Of a DNA stretch of 64,000 bases, positions 1 to 11,569 are shown one piece after another. The stretch is from Bufo bufo (Eukaryota > Chordata > Amphibia > Anura > Bufonidae): contig NC_053390.1 of assembly GCF_905171765.1 (NCBI RefSeq), positions 517,476,852-517,540,851 of the forward strand, written 5' to 3'. Numbering within the stretch: the stretch's first letter is position 1; each line of letters starts with the position of its first letter. The translations under genes and the position numbers were made by a program. The notes beneath the pieces were generated by a model. That model saw only the letters and a program-made list of their open reading frames with translations. It made no database searches and was not told the origin of the DNA.

Positions 1-253
1 AACTACAGGCAATATTTAACTATAGAATATGTTCGATCCAGCAGCCTGTACTTATGACGGCAGGAGGCTGGGCGGGTGGGCGGGCACTGGCAGCGTAACT
101 TCCTACGTCAAGTGCCTGCTCCGCCCACTTTATGAATGAAGCAGGTGAGACGTAGTGAGTTACGCTGCCAGTGCCCGCCCGCCCAGCCTCCTGCCGTCGT
201 AAGTACAGGCTGCTGGATCGAACATATTCTATAATTAAACATTGCCTGCAGTT
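1..253. repeat. Fold-back (inverted-repeat) element
   Basis: Two arms of about 105 bases (1-108 and 149-253) are near-perfect reverse complements, differing at a few positions, around a spacer of about 40 bases. The arms include a G+C-rich stretch, seen as GGAGGCTGGGCGGG in the left arm. The left arm starts at the window edge, so the element may continue upstream. The open frame through it is only palindrome translated. This looks like a non-autonomous DNA transposon (MITE); the family is not identified. Confidence 0.75.
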
Positions 254-365
254 ACCGTAGATAGGATTAGTATAGTGAGCGGGGCCCGGTGCAATAGAAT
301 ACAATGACTGCACTGGCCCCCCGCTGCCATTAAAAAACTAGTGTAGATGCCAGCCCCCACCCCCT

Positions 366-778
366 GTATTGGGGGTCATTCACAGTGGCTGACACTGTTA
401 TGGGGGGGATCTGTGGATGACAAATAGCATAAGATGCTAGTTATCTGTCATCCACAGATCCCCCCCATAGCAGTGTCATGCCATCCACAAATGCCCCCAT
501 AACAGTACCATCCACAGACGCCCCCATAACAGTGTCAGCCACAGACCCCCATAACAGTGTCAGCCACAGACCCCCATAACAGTGTCAGCCACAGACCCCC
601 ATAACAGTGCCATCCACAGACCCCCATAACAGTGTCAGCCACAGACCCCCATAACAGTGCCATCCACAGACCCCCATAACAGTGCCATCCACAGACGCTC
701 ATAACAGTGTCAGCCACAGACCCCCATAACAGTGTCAGCCACAGACCCCCATAACAGTGCCATCCACAGGCTACCATT
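366..778. repeat. 25-bp minisatellite with an adjoining hairpin
   Basis: A unit close to CCCCCATAACAGTGTCAGCC plus ACAGA (25 bases) repeats about twelve times from about 480 to 770, with two main variants (GTCAGCC and GCCATCC). At 366-470 inverted copies form a hairpin whose arms read TGGGGGGGATCTGTGGATGA and its complement. Because 25 is not a multiple of 3, one reverse frame stays open with a 25-residue period. That frame is not a gene. Minisatellites of this kind often sit inside hAT-type MITEs. Confidence 0.8.
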
Positions 779-847
779 AGTTTAGAGCCCACCAAAAGCA
801 CACCTTTTGGTTTTAAAATATTTTTTTTCTTATTTTCCTCCTTAAAA

Positions 848-900
848 ACCTAGGTGCGTCTTATGGGCCGGTGCGTCTTATAGGGCGAAAAATACGGTAT
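848..900. mobile_element. Possible hAT-type terminal sequence
   Basis: The stretch contains GTGCGTCTTATAGGGCGAAAA followed by ATACGG, and a second GTGCGTCTTATGGGCCGG beside it. Read on the other strand it gives CCGTATTTTTCGCCCTATAA, which resembles ends of hAT-derived repeats known in many vertebrates. The second terminus and the target duplication were not located, so this is a fragment call. Confidence 0.4.
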
Positions 901-1995
901 ATATATTTATTAGCTTTAGCAATAATATAATTGCATATGTAAAAATATACACAAGTGTAAAATATGCAAACATACATAATTAGTTTTATTTTGAAAATCT
1001 AGGTATTTGTTTTAGCTAATATTTTGTATAGAAGGTTTCTTTTCTGCATAAAATATATAAACGCACGTATATATTTTTTTTCATTTATAAAAAAAAATAA
1101 TTAAAAAAACCTCAAAAGAGGACCAAACACTACTTGCATTCCCCATATAATAACAATTCTGGAACATCAATTCTTATGACTCTATGTTGTGCCGTTCCTT
1201 TATTATTTGTACTAGAAGTTATGAATGAATTGCTAGCAGTATGCAGTAAGGGTACAGCACGTGGTAACCAGTTGGGGGAGGGGGGATGTACCTGCACAGT
1301 CTGAAAATGGCAGCACTGGATAGAGTGAGTATGTGCAGGTATACACCCCCAACTGGAGTGGTGAAAGGCCCTCTTTAAAATGTCAATTTTTCCCCAAGAA
1401 GAATACCTTTGGGGAATAACATAAAAAAGTCAGTTTGAAGGGGCGTTTTGGCGCTGTACAAGATTTTTCTGGCAGTATGGTGCCATAGAACCAGCAATAG
1501 AAAAATAGGCCGCCAAAATCCAAAATGCGCTCCAGTCTTTTGAAGTCATGCAGCAGGCCCAGCCAGTAGGTAAATTACATAAATAGTGTCCATTTTCAGG
1601 GTACAAGTGTATGATAGTGGTTTTAGAAATACTTTGTCTTGAAATTTTTGGTAATAGTTAGAAAAAAATTGATAAGAAAGGAAAAAAAAAATTTTTCATA
1701 ATTTTGGCAGTATTTTTTTAAAATATTATATCTATTATCTGATTCTAATGGTACAAAGGTCTAAGGTGACCCGTGAAAAAATAATACCAAATAAATCAGT
1801 TATTTGCAGTTAGACGCCTGAAAAATTAGCCTGGTAAGGAAGGGGAATAAACATTCCGGTAATCAAGTGGTTAAAAAAAAGTATAAATTTGATGGCACAG
1901 TGTTTTCAAACAGGCTGTTTTTAACAATGTCAACCATGCCTTTAACCATAGCTATGTGTCAGTGTCATGTTATTTATTATTGCTGTCTTTGTGTT
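901..1995. other. A+T-rich intergenic or intronic DNA with repeat fragments
   Basis: No gene is seen. An inverted repeat lies at 1268-1356: its left arm begins CCAGTTGGGGG, its right arm ends CCCCCAACTGG, and GTACCTGCACA matches TGTGCAGGTAT. The stretch 1376-1873 ends in CCGGTAATCAAGTGGTTAA and resembles the interior of the TTAA-type repeats found further along; it looks truncated. Confidence 0.5.
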
Positions 1996-2456
1996 AAAGG
2001 GTTTCTACCATCAGAATTTCTGTTATGTAGCTGACTGACATTAGCGATGTGCTAATGTCAGCAGTACATAACAGTGTGTTTTTTACATTTGTCCCTGCGG
2101 CCGTTCTCCTAAAATACACACTTTTACAATATGCTAATGAGCCTCTAGTTGCTATGTGGGCGTTGATTCAGCACCTAGAGGCTGGGTCCACTCACCCTTT
2201 ATCCCGCCCAGGTCCTCTGTCTAGCCCGCCCCGCTCCTCTTGAGTGACATCCAAGTTCGCAGCATCGCTGACGAAATCCTGCGCCTGTGCCGTCTACTTC
2301 TGAATTCGGCGCAGGCGCAGTGATTGTATGACGCTCTCCAGGAGTGCGTCCTTCACTCACTGCGCCTGCGCCGAATACAGAAGTGGACAGCGCAGGCGCG
2401 GGATTTTCGTCAGCGATGCTGCTAACTCGGACGTCACTCAAGAGGAGCAGGGCAGG
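1996..2456. repeat. MITE-like fold-back with GC-rich palindrome
   Basis: Arms at about 2226-2322 and 2353-2454 are inverted copies. Both carry CTCTTGAGTGAC or its complement and the motif GCGCAGGCGCAG. The left part (AAAGGGTTTCTACCATCAGA) resembles the terminus of a MITE, but no mirror-image copy of the left 200 bases was found on the right, so the element is probably truncated. Confidence 0.55.
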
Positions 2457-2499
2457 CTTGATGGTTTAATAACAGACGGTCTATTCATTTTTAGGCTGT

Positions 2500-3275
2500 G
2501 TTCTATGGTGATCTAGTTACAATGGTCTTTGTCTTTGTCCCGATGTTTTATTCTATTGCAGAGATATACCATTAGTGTATATGTTTATTCCTATGAGGTA
2601 GTCATATTTGTACTATGCCATAATGGCTTGTGTCTTCATGCAGAGCTGTATTGAATGTTGATGGTGCCATCCATAAAGGTGGTTGTCTTTGTTATTATGC
2701 TGTTCTAAGTTGATGATGTCACAATAAGCTTGACCTAGATTTATACTATATTTATAATTTTGATGATGTCACAGAAGATTTATGATATTGTCTAAGTTGG
2801 TTTCCATGGGTAACAAAGACAGCTTGTCTTTTAGGGTGCATTTACCAACAGACTATCTGACAGATTTTCTGACCAATCATTAGTCAGATGGCCAATTACA
2901 CACACAGATCTTTTGTTATACACACCAGCTATTGGTCTGATTGGACAGAAATTGGTCAGGTAATCTGTTGGTATAAATGCACCATAAGACAATCTTCCTC
3001 TATGTATATATGTGTTGTAGTGTGTTAAAAAAGTCTGGATCTTCATTTATAGCCATGTTTTACTGTGATGAGGTTACAATGTTCTATATCCTCATTTATA
3101 AGCTATGTTGTATTAAGATGATGTCACAATGGCCTGTGTCTTCATTTTAAGCTATATTCTATTTTGAAGATGTTCCAATAGACAATATATTCAGTAATGG
3201 GCTGTGTTTTATTGTAACAGTGTTACGATAGTCCATGTCTTTGTAAACAGTGTTCTATTGCCATTATATCACATA
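2500..3275. repeat. Ancient, highly diverged tandem repeat
   Basis: The phrase GATGATGTCACAATGG and variants of it (GATGAGGTTACAATG, GAAGATGTTCCAATAG, AACAGTGTTACGATAG) recur roughly every 50-57 bases. Between them lie variants of TGTGTCTTCATTTATAAGC and GTTCTATT. The copies are much decayed, so the array is old. It is interrupted by a MITE at 2834-2982. No coding content is seen. Confidence 0.5.
2834..2982. mobile_element. Short MITE with terminal inverted repeats
   Basis: The element starts GGGTGCATTTACCAACAGA and ends with the inverted form TCTGTTGGTATAAATGCACC. It is about 149 bases long and sits in the diverged tandem repeat. It has no coding capacity, and its transposase family cannot be told from the termini alone. 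Confidence 0.65.
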
Positions 3276-3990
3276 AGAATGTCTCCCTTTATAGCAACCT
3301 CTGCTTCCAGCTTTGTCCTTGATTTCAGAAAGGTTGAACCTAAACAAAAATATCAAATACTTGAATAAACAGCTATTTCAAATTACATAATAATATATTA
3401 TTGCAAACAGTTTCTTAAAAACCTTTTTAACCTTTTTAACATCCTAGAATTGTGCTTTGCATAAGGTAGTAGAGAATAAAGTTTACTTAGAAAAGTATGG
3501 ACTGAAAGAATTATGAATTTCATTACGCAGTCTGATTACATTATTAATTTAACTGGTATTACTTTAATAACTTGGAGTGTGGCATCTGGGACTCTTGGGT
3601 TGCTTTTTCTGGTCTCTCTCACTGGTTGCGGGTTACTTTGTCTGCATGTGTTGTTTGGTGTGGTGATGAATACCAAGGTAAGTAATATATGGATTTTGAT
3701 TACATTTCTAGTCCATCACAGAAACACCAAAAACAAGAACTATTCAAGATATACTGCTAGAATCTAATACAAGACACTCTAAAAAGTGTGGGGTGCAGCA
3801 GGTAAGACCATTTTCCCTGTCAAGCCTTATGAAATTCATGTCAACATAAAATGTAGCCATGTAAAAGATTGAATGCTGATAATTGGTATATGTTGAATAT
3901 ACAGTATTTAACAAGTGGTCATAATGCAGTAGCAATAAATTTACCATTTTCCAAATGCTATGGAAAATCTAATTTTTTTTGGCTCATATA
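3276..3990. other. No gene recognised
   Basis: An open frame at 3513-3767 runs across a GTAAGT donor-like site near 3676, but no convincing acceptor precedes it and the peptide resembles nothing I know. I treat the stretch as non-coding. Confidence 0.5.
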
Positions 3991-4930
3991 CAGTACAGAC
4001 CAAAAGTTTGGACACACCTTCTCATTCAAAGAGTTTTCTTTATTTTCATGACTATGAAAATTGTAGATTCACACTGAAGGCATCAAAACTATGAATTAAC
4101 ACATGTGGAATTATATACATAACAAACAAGTGTGAAACAACTGAAAATATGTCATATTCTAGGTTCTTCAAAGTAGCCACCTTTTGCTTGGATTACTGCT
4201 TTGCACACTCTTGGCATTCTCTTGATGAGCTTCAAGAGGTAGTCCCCCTGAAATGGTTTTCACTTCACAGGTGTGCCCTGTCAGGTTTAATAAGTGGGAT
4301 TTATTGCCTTATAAATGGGGTTGGGACCATCAGTTGCGTTGAGGAGAAGTCAGGTGGATACACAGCTGATAGTCCTACTGAATAGACTGTTCGAATTTGT
4401 ATTATGGCAAGAAAAAAGCAGCTAAGTAAAGAAAAACGAGTGGCCATCATTACTTTAAGAAATGAAGGTCAGTCAGTCAGCCGAAAAATTGGGAAAACTT
4501 TGAAAGTAAGGGCTATTTGACCATGAAGGAGAGTGATGGGGTGCTGCGCCAGATGACCTGGCCTCTACAGTCACCGGACCTGAACCCAATCGAGATGGTT
4601 TGGGGTGAGCTGGACCGAAGAGTGAAGGCAAAAGGGCCAACAAGTGCTAAGCATCTCTGGGAACTCCTTCAAGACTGTTGGAAGACCATTTCAGGGGACT
4701 ACCTCTTGAAGCTCATCAAGAGAATGCCAAGAGTGGGCAAAGCAGTAATCAAAGCAAAAGGTGGCTACTTTGAAGAACGTAGAATATGACATATTTTCAG
4801 TTGTTTCACACTTGTTTGTTATGTATATAATTCCACATGTGTTAATTCATAGTTTTGATGCCTTCATAGTCATGAAAATAAAGAAAACTCTTTGAATGAG
4901 AAGGTGTGTCCAAACTTTTGGTCTGTACTG
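3991..4930 (+). mobile_element. Tc1/mariner element, internally deleted
   Basis: The element is bounded by TA dinucleotides (3989-3990 and 4931-4932) and by inverted ends CAGTACAGACCAAAAGTTTG and its complement. The inverted repeats are long, about 230 bases each. A full Tc1-type element is about 1.6 kb, so this 940-base copy has lost most of its coding middle. Confidence 0.92.
4404..4789 (+). pseudogene. Tc1-type transposase, ends only
   Basis: The N-terminus starts at ATG 4404 with MARKKQLSKEKR, the beginning of the helix-turn-helix DNA-binding part. After about 35 codons the reading jumps to the C-terminal part (about 4517-4789) with SPDLNPIEMVWGELDRRVK, which holds the third acidic residue of the DDE catalytic triad, and ends GGYFEERRI. 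The first two catalytic aspartates and the nuclear-localisation region are missing. It cannot make an active transposase but could be moved by one in trans, because both ends remain. Confidence 0.88.
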
Positions 4931-6295
4931 TACATTCTGCCTAAATGGATGTTCAACTATTAATATTTATTTTCTAGGATAAATTGTACATTTTCAAGTG
5001 GTAGCACCAAACTACATGGACCGCCACCAATCACTGGAAATGAACCCATTCCTCTTAACATAGACAACTTCATTGTGAAGGAGTTATATGGAGTGATGTC
5101 TGTGCATATGACTGAGGTTGCCAACTCGACATTTAGCCCATATCCTGTGGATAGGTTATCCCTTTTAATAGTGGGGAAAACCAGATTATAATCCTAAAAA
5201 AAAATGGTTATGTAATTCTAATCCCATGGGGCCTGTCCTACCTCACTCCCCCTTTAAGACTTCTGAAATTCATAATCTCCCCAATATTGCATCATCATTA
5301 TCCATCCATGCAGATTCTAGGAAATAAATAAGTGGAGGATAAGGATTTCCTGTTACTACTTTTCAAGAAATACTAATCTTCTTAAAGTGCAATTTATTCT
5401 TGCTTTCACACTGGAAACATAGAAGACTGTTAGCAGAAAAAGACCACATGGTTCATCTTTTCCGCCCTTATAGTATTTCCTTTTTACTTACCGTATCTCT
5501 TAGTTAGACATGTTCAAGTTCACCTACTGCTCATTATTCAACCATATGCTATATATAGTATAGGGATCATTGTATGAAAACATAGAATGGTGTCTCCATT
5601 AGCAGTCAATCAAATGAGTTTGAACTTTTGCAAAGCCGTTTAAAGTTGTTATGGGATCATACCTACTGTAAATATATAAAATTTGCAAAAATGAGAGAAT
5701 ACATTGGACATGTACGTGTACCTGTATTTCCAACCATCCTCCTTAAATTCATATAGGATTGTACTTATAATTGTGTTACTAATTGTGTTTTAACCATATT
5801 TCCGTCAAGGAAACAAGTATTCTTTTTGGCAAGAGAAAGCCTTAATTTCTATTTAATTGCTGCTAAAAATATGTATTCAGGACTGATTTCGGGAATCTGA
5901 CATACAACTGCAGGAAAACACTGAATGTTATTAAGAAAAGTGCACAAATATGAAATTCAAAGCCATGTCATTTAGTTTTACACTTAGGCCAAAGATCTCA
6001 CATGCGGAAGTGGGAAACTTCAGGTGTCTAAAGGCAAAACAGGATGAGTTGTGGCAGAGGTGTTACTAGTTCATGCCATCAAACCCTCCCGGGACATAGA
6101 GCAGCATTGTTGTCATTCCCTATGCCTTCCAAATTGGGAGATAAGTGCAGCAATGCCCACTGGCTGTTTCCGCCCTAACTTTATTTCTAATGATTGTATA
6201 CTGAGGGAGCCCTATGCGAGTTCATAGAGAAAGAGATAGGGCTATCCTGAGCTAGGCCCTGATTCTCATGGGCTGCCTCTGTGCCATACACTTAG
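4931..6295. other. Non-coding; one dispersed repeat fragment
   Basis: At about 5405-5545 a stretch containing GAAACATAGAAGACTGTTAG and GACCACATGGTTCATCTTTT resembles a common amphibian dispersed repeat whose class I cannot assign. A TTTATTTTCTAG acceptor-like string near 4977 leads into a frame with early stops. The rest shows nothing recognisable. Confidence 0.4.
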
Positions 6296-6633
6296 GGGTA
6301 CATTTATTAAGACCGGCGTTTTTAGGCACTGGCGGTGGATCCCCTACAGTTATGTAAAGGTGACGCAGATCCACCACCCCTTCTAAATTTAAGACAGCTT
6401 CCATGCTGTCTTACATTTAGACTATTTTCTATGCCTAAAACAGGTATAGAAAATGGTAAATGAGGTGGGCCTGCTGGCCGTCCCCTTTCCCAGCCCATCC
6501 CACACCCACTTTTTTAGACCTTGCGTGAGCGGGGAAAAGTTGCAGATTGAGGAGCAAAGGACCTTTGCGCCACAATCTGCACCAGAAATCCACCTAATAT
6601 AGGCATATTTCTGTTTAATAAATGACCCACTTA
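6296..6633. repeat. MITE with inverted ends
   Basis: The start GGGGTACATTTATTAAGACC is mirrored by TTTAATAAATGACCC at the end. The interior holds short hairpins, for example AAGACAGCTTCCATGCTGTCTT and CTATGCCTAAAACAGGTATAG. It is a non-autonomous dispersed element of about 340 bases with no coding content. Confidence 0.6.
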
Positions 6634-7087
6634 GATTTTAGGTTTTCCTTACAGTACATAAAATAGCATAGCAACACAATAAATATTTGTTCTGCAAGAT
6701 TTTGTGATTCTTTTTAAATGGATATTCCTATCTTAGACAGCTGCTTCAGCAAAAGGGACAAAAGGGGCACATTCTGGAGTTACAGGTGTGAGATCCAGGG
6801 GTCTGGGCCATAGCAAAACACCTGTTAAGTCCTGCCTGTTGGAAGGATTTAACAGCTGTGTCCTGAAAGGGTTAAATTGCAGATCTGACCCAGTAGATAT
6901 GTTGCACAGATTTGTGTATTTTCTAGTTTATACAGGGATTCAGATTGTAGTATATCAGCTAAATACATACAATCTGTGTTTTTCAATCAGTAGGAAACCT
7001 ACATTTCCTGATTCTGCATTAAATATGGCATATTTAATACACAATATATTGTATTAAATTCACCACAAATTAACTAATAATTAGTTG

Positions 7088-7190
7088 CATTTTTCTTGCG
7101 TACACTAATCCAACAAATACCGTAGGTGGTATAGATTTAGACTAGACAGTAGATATATCAGCCAATATCACAGTGATAAATCTGGTGTAC
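7088..7190. repeat. Dispersed repeat shared with 62705-62817
   Basis: This piece (AATCCAACAAATA, GTAGGTGGTATAGATTTAGA, CACAGTGATAAATCTGGTG) occurs again, diverged, at about 62705-62817. It is a dispersed repeat pair within the window. The class is unknown. The copy here directly abuts the left TTAA of the next element. Confidence 0.55.
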
Positions 7191-7195
7191 TTTAA

Positions 7196-8207
7196 AGAGC
7201 ATCTGTCAGCCTGATCAATCCTATTAAACCAGACATATTGCCTGGTAGGGTTGATCATACTGAATAAAACTCTATATTTATTTAGTCTCTAAGCTGAATA
7301 GTCACAAACATATATACATTTTTAAATGTATGCAAATTAACTAGTTGGAGCAACAAGGTAGGGTTGATCATCCCGAGTAAAATGATAGATTTCCTTTCTT
7401 TCTAGACTGAATAGTTGCAGAGCTATATTAATTTTTATTCATATTTCTGCAAATTAACTAGTTGGAGCAACAAGGGGCGTACTGTATTGCTATGGGTGTC
7501 GCTAGCACAACATCCCTGTGCTCTGGTCATGCCTCTCTCCCAATTGATTGACAGGGCTAGACATCTTGTCTGGCCCTGTGTTCTAGAGCATGCGCTGTGG
7601 ATGATGAAGTTGTTGCATTGGTGACATAGTGGTATAACTATTTTAATAAAATGGTAATTTGTGGTCCAGAGGGATACTGAGTAATTGGTGTCAGTGTGTG
7701 TTAGCAAAATCATTCATTCCATTGGAAATGCATGATTTTGCTAATATCCAGTCACAAACATGTGAGTCCCGTCACATTTTTCCCAGCAGAGTATGGATAC
7801 AGGGGAGAGAGGACTGTAGTGGGAGGAGAACATACTCCCCTCACGATCCTCCCAGCGTTCCTCCACTGTGACTTCATCAGCCCCCCTGGGAGTAGAAGCA
7901 CTGGTGGCTTCAGTCATACCACTATGTGACCAACGCAAGTGCTGACTCCATCAGCCAGAATGCAGGCTCTAGAATACGCATGTCTAGCTCTGTCAATCAA
8001 AGGAGAGGAGGGAGTGACCAAAGCAGAGGAGTGTTGTGCCCCTTGTTGCTCCAACTAGTGAATTTGCAGAAATATGTCTAAAAATTTATATATCTCCCCA
8101 ATTAATCAACCTAGAAAGAAAATAAATATATCATTTTACTCAGCATGATAAACCCTACAAGGCTATATGCCTGGTTTAATAAACTTCATCTTATCGACAG
8201 ATGCTCT
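7196..8207. mobile_element. TTAA-flanked fold-back MITE
   Basis: TTAA lies on both sides (7192-7195 and 8208-8211), with ends AGAGCATCTGTC and its complement. Internal inverted segments include AGTTGGAGCAACAAGG against CCTTGTTGCTCCAACT and TAGTGGTATAAC against a related right copy. TTAA duplications are typical of piggyBac- and Kolobok-type transposases. The several short open frames are palindrome translations. Confidence 0.7.
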
Positions 8208-8479
8208 TTAAGACTGCCTGCCTAAGCTTACAATGTCTATTAGACAGTATTTGTATAAATTTCCTCCTTCCCCCTATGTTTTTAGAAAATGTCCCACTTA
8301 AGGACCCCTAGTTTCTGTTATAGATCTTATACAATGTATATTAGAATTTAATTTTACTTTTATTCATTTATATAATGTGCCCTCACTCTTAGGAGATATT
8401 CTGAAATGTGTAGGAAAAAAATAGATAAAAAGCTTATAAAACATAATAAATAAGCTTATAAATAACATTGTTTTATTTA
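8208..8479. other. No gene recognised
   Basis: A+T-rich DNA with no clear repeat, splice-flanked frame or RNA gene. Confidence 0.4.
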
Positions 8480-9223
8480 CCAAGTTTTATGCTGCCCTAA
8501 TTCCTAAATCCTAGCAGCTCTAGTGCATGCCAATGAGTCGTCATATTCATGAGCACCCTCCACTTGACACACACCTGATGCTAATTGCAGTATGGAAAAA
8601 CTTCCATTAAGGGTTCATTCACACATCCATATGCGTTTTGCAGATCCGCAAATTGAAGATTCCGCAAAACACGGACACCGGCAATCAGTGATGGCCAGTT
8701 CGCATTGTTCGCCCGCGAACATATGCGGGCTGCCATCTTTTTTCACAAGTCCGGCGAGGCACAGGTAAGCCCTTACCTGTGCCTGTGCGCGAGCCGGTCT
8801 GAAAACAAGTGCGGTCAGCGGGAGCAGGCAGTTCTGAGAACAGCCCGATGAAGGCCCCCGGTGGCTGTTCTCGGAACTGCCTGCTCCCGCTGACCGCACT
8901 TGTTTTCAGACTGGCTCGCGGTGCAGCCACAGGTAAGGGCTTACCTGTGCCTCCCCGGACCTGTGAGAAAAGATGGCAAACCGCGGGTGAACAATGCGAA
9001 CTGGCCATCACTGCCGGCAATGTGCGTTTCGCATTCTGCGGACCGCACATCGCCGGCACTCTCATAAAAGATGCAATTGCGGACAAGAATATGTTCTATT
9101 TTTTTGCAGAACGGAAATGGCAGGGGGTGGGGAGAGCTGGAAGCTTATGAATATGAGGACTCACTGGCATACACTGGAACCATTAGGAGTTAGGGTAGCA
9201 TAAAACTGGTGACAGATTCCCTT
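8480..9223. repeat. Nested MITEs with a palindromic core
   Basis: The outer repeat (GTTTTATGCTGCCCTAATTC on the left, CATAAAACTGGTGACAGATT on the right) matches the family at 63220-63546. Inserted in it, about 8610-9118, is a palindrome whose arms carry GGAGCAGGCAGTTC, GACCGCACTTGTTTTCAGAC and CACAGGTAAG. The four overlapping frames of up to 133 codons are mirror translations of the arms and are not genes. Confidence 0.7.
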
Positions 9224-9555
9224 TATGAACGATGTATCCTGCATCCAATATAACAGTTGTAAAGATGGATTTTAAGATTTTGAAATAAAGCCTTTGAATT
9301 GTATGACTTTATATTGGATTTATTTTTTGTTCTTGTTGTTCCCATGGCCAGAACTTCAGCTCATCCAATACAGTTTATAGGTAAACAGGATTTCAGTTTA
9401 GTTTTAATATTGTGTAGGGACAGGGACATGAAGCATTTTTGTAATATACTTTATTAGGAAAAGGTACTTGTTTTTGCTAGACGACAGGGTGTCAACAGTC
9501 CATCTTTGGTTTTCTACTGAATGCTGAAGATAACTATGTGGAACATACAGAGACT
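9224..9555. other. No gene recognised
   Basis: Non-coding DNA with no repeat structure I can identify. Confidence 0.35.
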
Positions 9556-10060
9556 GGCTTCTCAGCCTGCCTCTTAGCTCACTACCCTAGCACCTGGCTT
9601 CTTATATGTACCCACTCTGCTTGTGTCCCTGCTTATCTGACTTGCCGCCAGTACTGACTTCTGGCAATTCTGTTAGTTACTGAGTGCATAGTAGAGAAAA
9701 GTATGGAACTGCCAGCACTTAGCGCTGACAGTAAGTCTACCTTGTTTCTGTATACCTACTGTCAGTGCTAAGTACTGGCAGTCCTGCTCTTCTCTCTCTT
9801 CCATATGCTCAATATCAGAGAAGAGAGAGGGAAAACCAGACTGACAGCATTTGGGGCTGACAATAGGTTTACAGGAACAGAGTAGAAATAACATAGAACA
9901 GGACTGCCAGAAAACCGAGGGAAGAGAGAAATGTACATAGCTGACATTTGTCAGTGCTGGTAGCAAGTAAGATAAACACGGACACAGGCAGAGAAGGTAC
10001 ATAGGGAGTTAGGGGCTGGGATAGTGAGCTAAGAGGCAGGCTGAGAAGCCTGCCTCTAAG
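9556..10060. repeat. Fold-back element with an internal hairpin
   Basis: Outer arms are at 9556-9590 and 10023-10060 (GGCTTCTCAGCCTGCCTCTT and its complement). Near 9707-9790 a second hairpin pairs AACTGCCAGCACTTAGCGCT with a matching right arm. The sequence from here to about 10200 also looks repetitive. The reverse-strand frames are palindrome translations. Confidence 0.6.
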
Positions 10061-10201
10061 TTCCTCATAGTCATCTGATTCTGAGAGCCCACCCTCTGTG
10101 TATATAGGAGGACTATAAGGGCCCTGTTTTACTACAGGTCTATCACTGTCAGAGCTTAGGCCCACCAGAGAATCCTCGGGTACTCTGGTGGGCCACTCCA
10201 A

Positions 10202-11050
10202 CCCTGTTTATATCTGTATATGCCAGGAATAGTTCCATAATATGTAAAATGTGCTAATTTTTCTTCAGCATATTTTCTCTATTTATTCTCCATTCCCTGT
10301 TCTGGCTTAAAAATACAGTACAGATGCAAAATACTTATCAAAATATGAAAGTATGAAGTGTGGAGGGGTATACAGTTATGTCTGATATCCACATTTCCAC
10401 TGGTATTTATAAATATATATAAGTTCCAATAACTTTATTAGATGCAAGAATTACCAACATGTTACAGGACCATGCCATGCTGGCCTCTTGATCATGTCTC
10501 TATTCTGTATGTGATTGTGAATGAAAGAGATGCGCAGCTATAGGTCATTCTCCAACCCCTATAATGACCCCCCCAGTTCCGGGGCCCCTCATATAGATTA
10601 TACTTACCCCGCTCCCCAGCAACCGTGTCATATAGCCTATATGAGGGGCCCGGGTATTAGGGGAGTCATTATAGGAGTTGAATAAACCATTAATCTCTGT
10701 GTAATAGACATACTTAGGCTGTGTACTTACAAGGTTGATAAGATATTAGACTGTCTGTTTTCAATTATTATAAGAGATGAGGGAACCAATTCTAAACTAA
10801 TCAAATTTGTCATCAATTTCCTGAAACTTCTGAGTTCCAGTGAAACCGAAAATTATGCAATTCGATTTGGACAAGTCGTTCAAAATGGCATCGCCCATTT
10901 TACAGATCAGAAAGCAGCATAGAAGGGCAGATAAATTAAGAGGATAACATGACTCCAGGTGGCGCCCTAACTGGCATGCTGGCCGATAATGCCTTGCAGT
11001 CAGCTCCAGCTAATCAGGAGGGATGGCCAGGGAAGCCATGTGTATTTTAA
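10202..11050. other. Non-coding with one short palindrome
   Basis: At about 10548-10690 CAACCCCTATAATGAC and GGGGCCCCTCATATAG are mirrored by CTATATGAGGGGCCC and GTCATTATAGGAGTTG, giving an inverted repeat of about 140 bases. The rest shows no gene; the sequence ends at the TTAA of the next element. Confidence 0.5.
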
Positions 11051-11569
11051 CCACCTCAGCCCCCAGTGCTTAAACACCCTGAAAGACCAGGCCACTTTTT
11101 ACACTTCTGACCTACACTACTTTCACCGTTTATTGCTCGGTCATGCAACTTACCACCCAAATGAATTTTACCTCCTTTTCTTCTCACTAATAGAGCTTTC
11201 ATTTGGTGGTATTTCATTGCTGCTGACATTTTTACTTTTTTTGTTATTAATCGAAATTTAACGATTTTTTTGCAAAAAAATGACATTTTTCACTTTCAGT
11301 TGTAAAATTTTGCAAAAAAAACGACATCCATATAGAAATTTTGCTCTAAATTTATAGTTCTACATGTCTTTGATAAAAAAAAAATGTTTGGGTAAAAAAA
11401 AAATGGTTTGGGTAAAAGTTATAGCGTTTACAAACTATGGTACAAAAATGTGAATTTCCGCTTTTTGAAGCAGCTCTGACTTTCTGAGCACCTGTCATGT
11501 TTCCTGAGGTTCTACAATGCCCAGACAGTACAAACACCCCACAAATGACCCCATTTCTGAAAGTACACA

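Noticed and set aside
3513..3767. Hydrophobic frame followed by GTAAGT, possible exon
   Set aside because: No acceptor or start context, and no family resemblance; donor-like strings are common.
4977..5010. TTTATTTTCTAG as an SH2D4 upstream exon acceptor
   Set aside because: The following frame meets a stop within about nine codons and shows no SH2D4 similarity.
8615..9150. Three overlapping frames of 94-133 codons
   Set aside because: They mirror one another across a palindromic MITE core.
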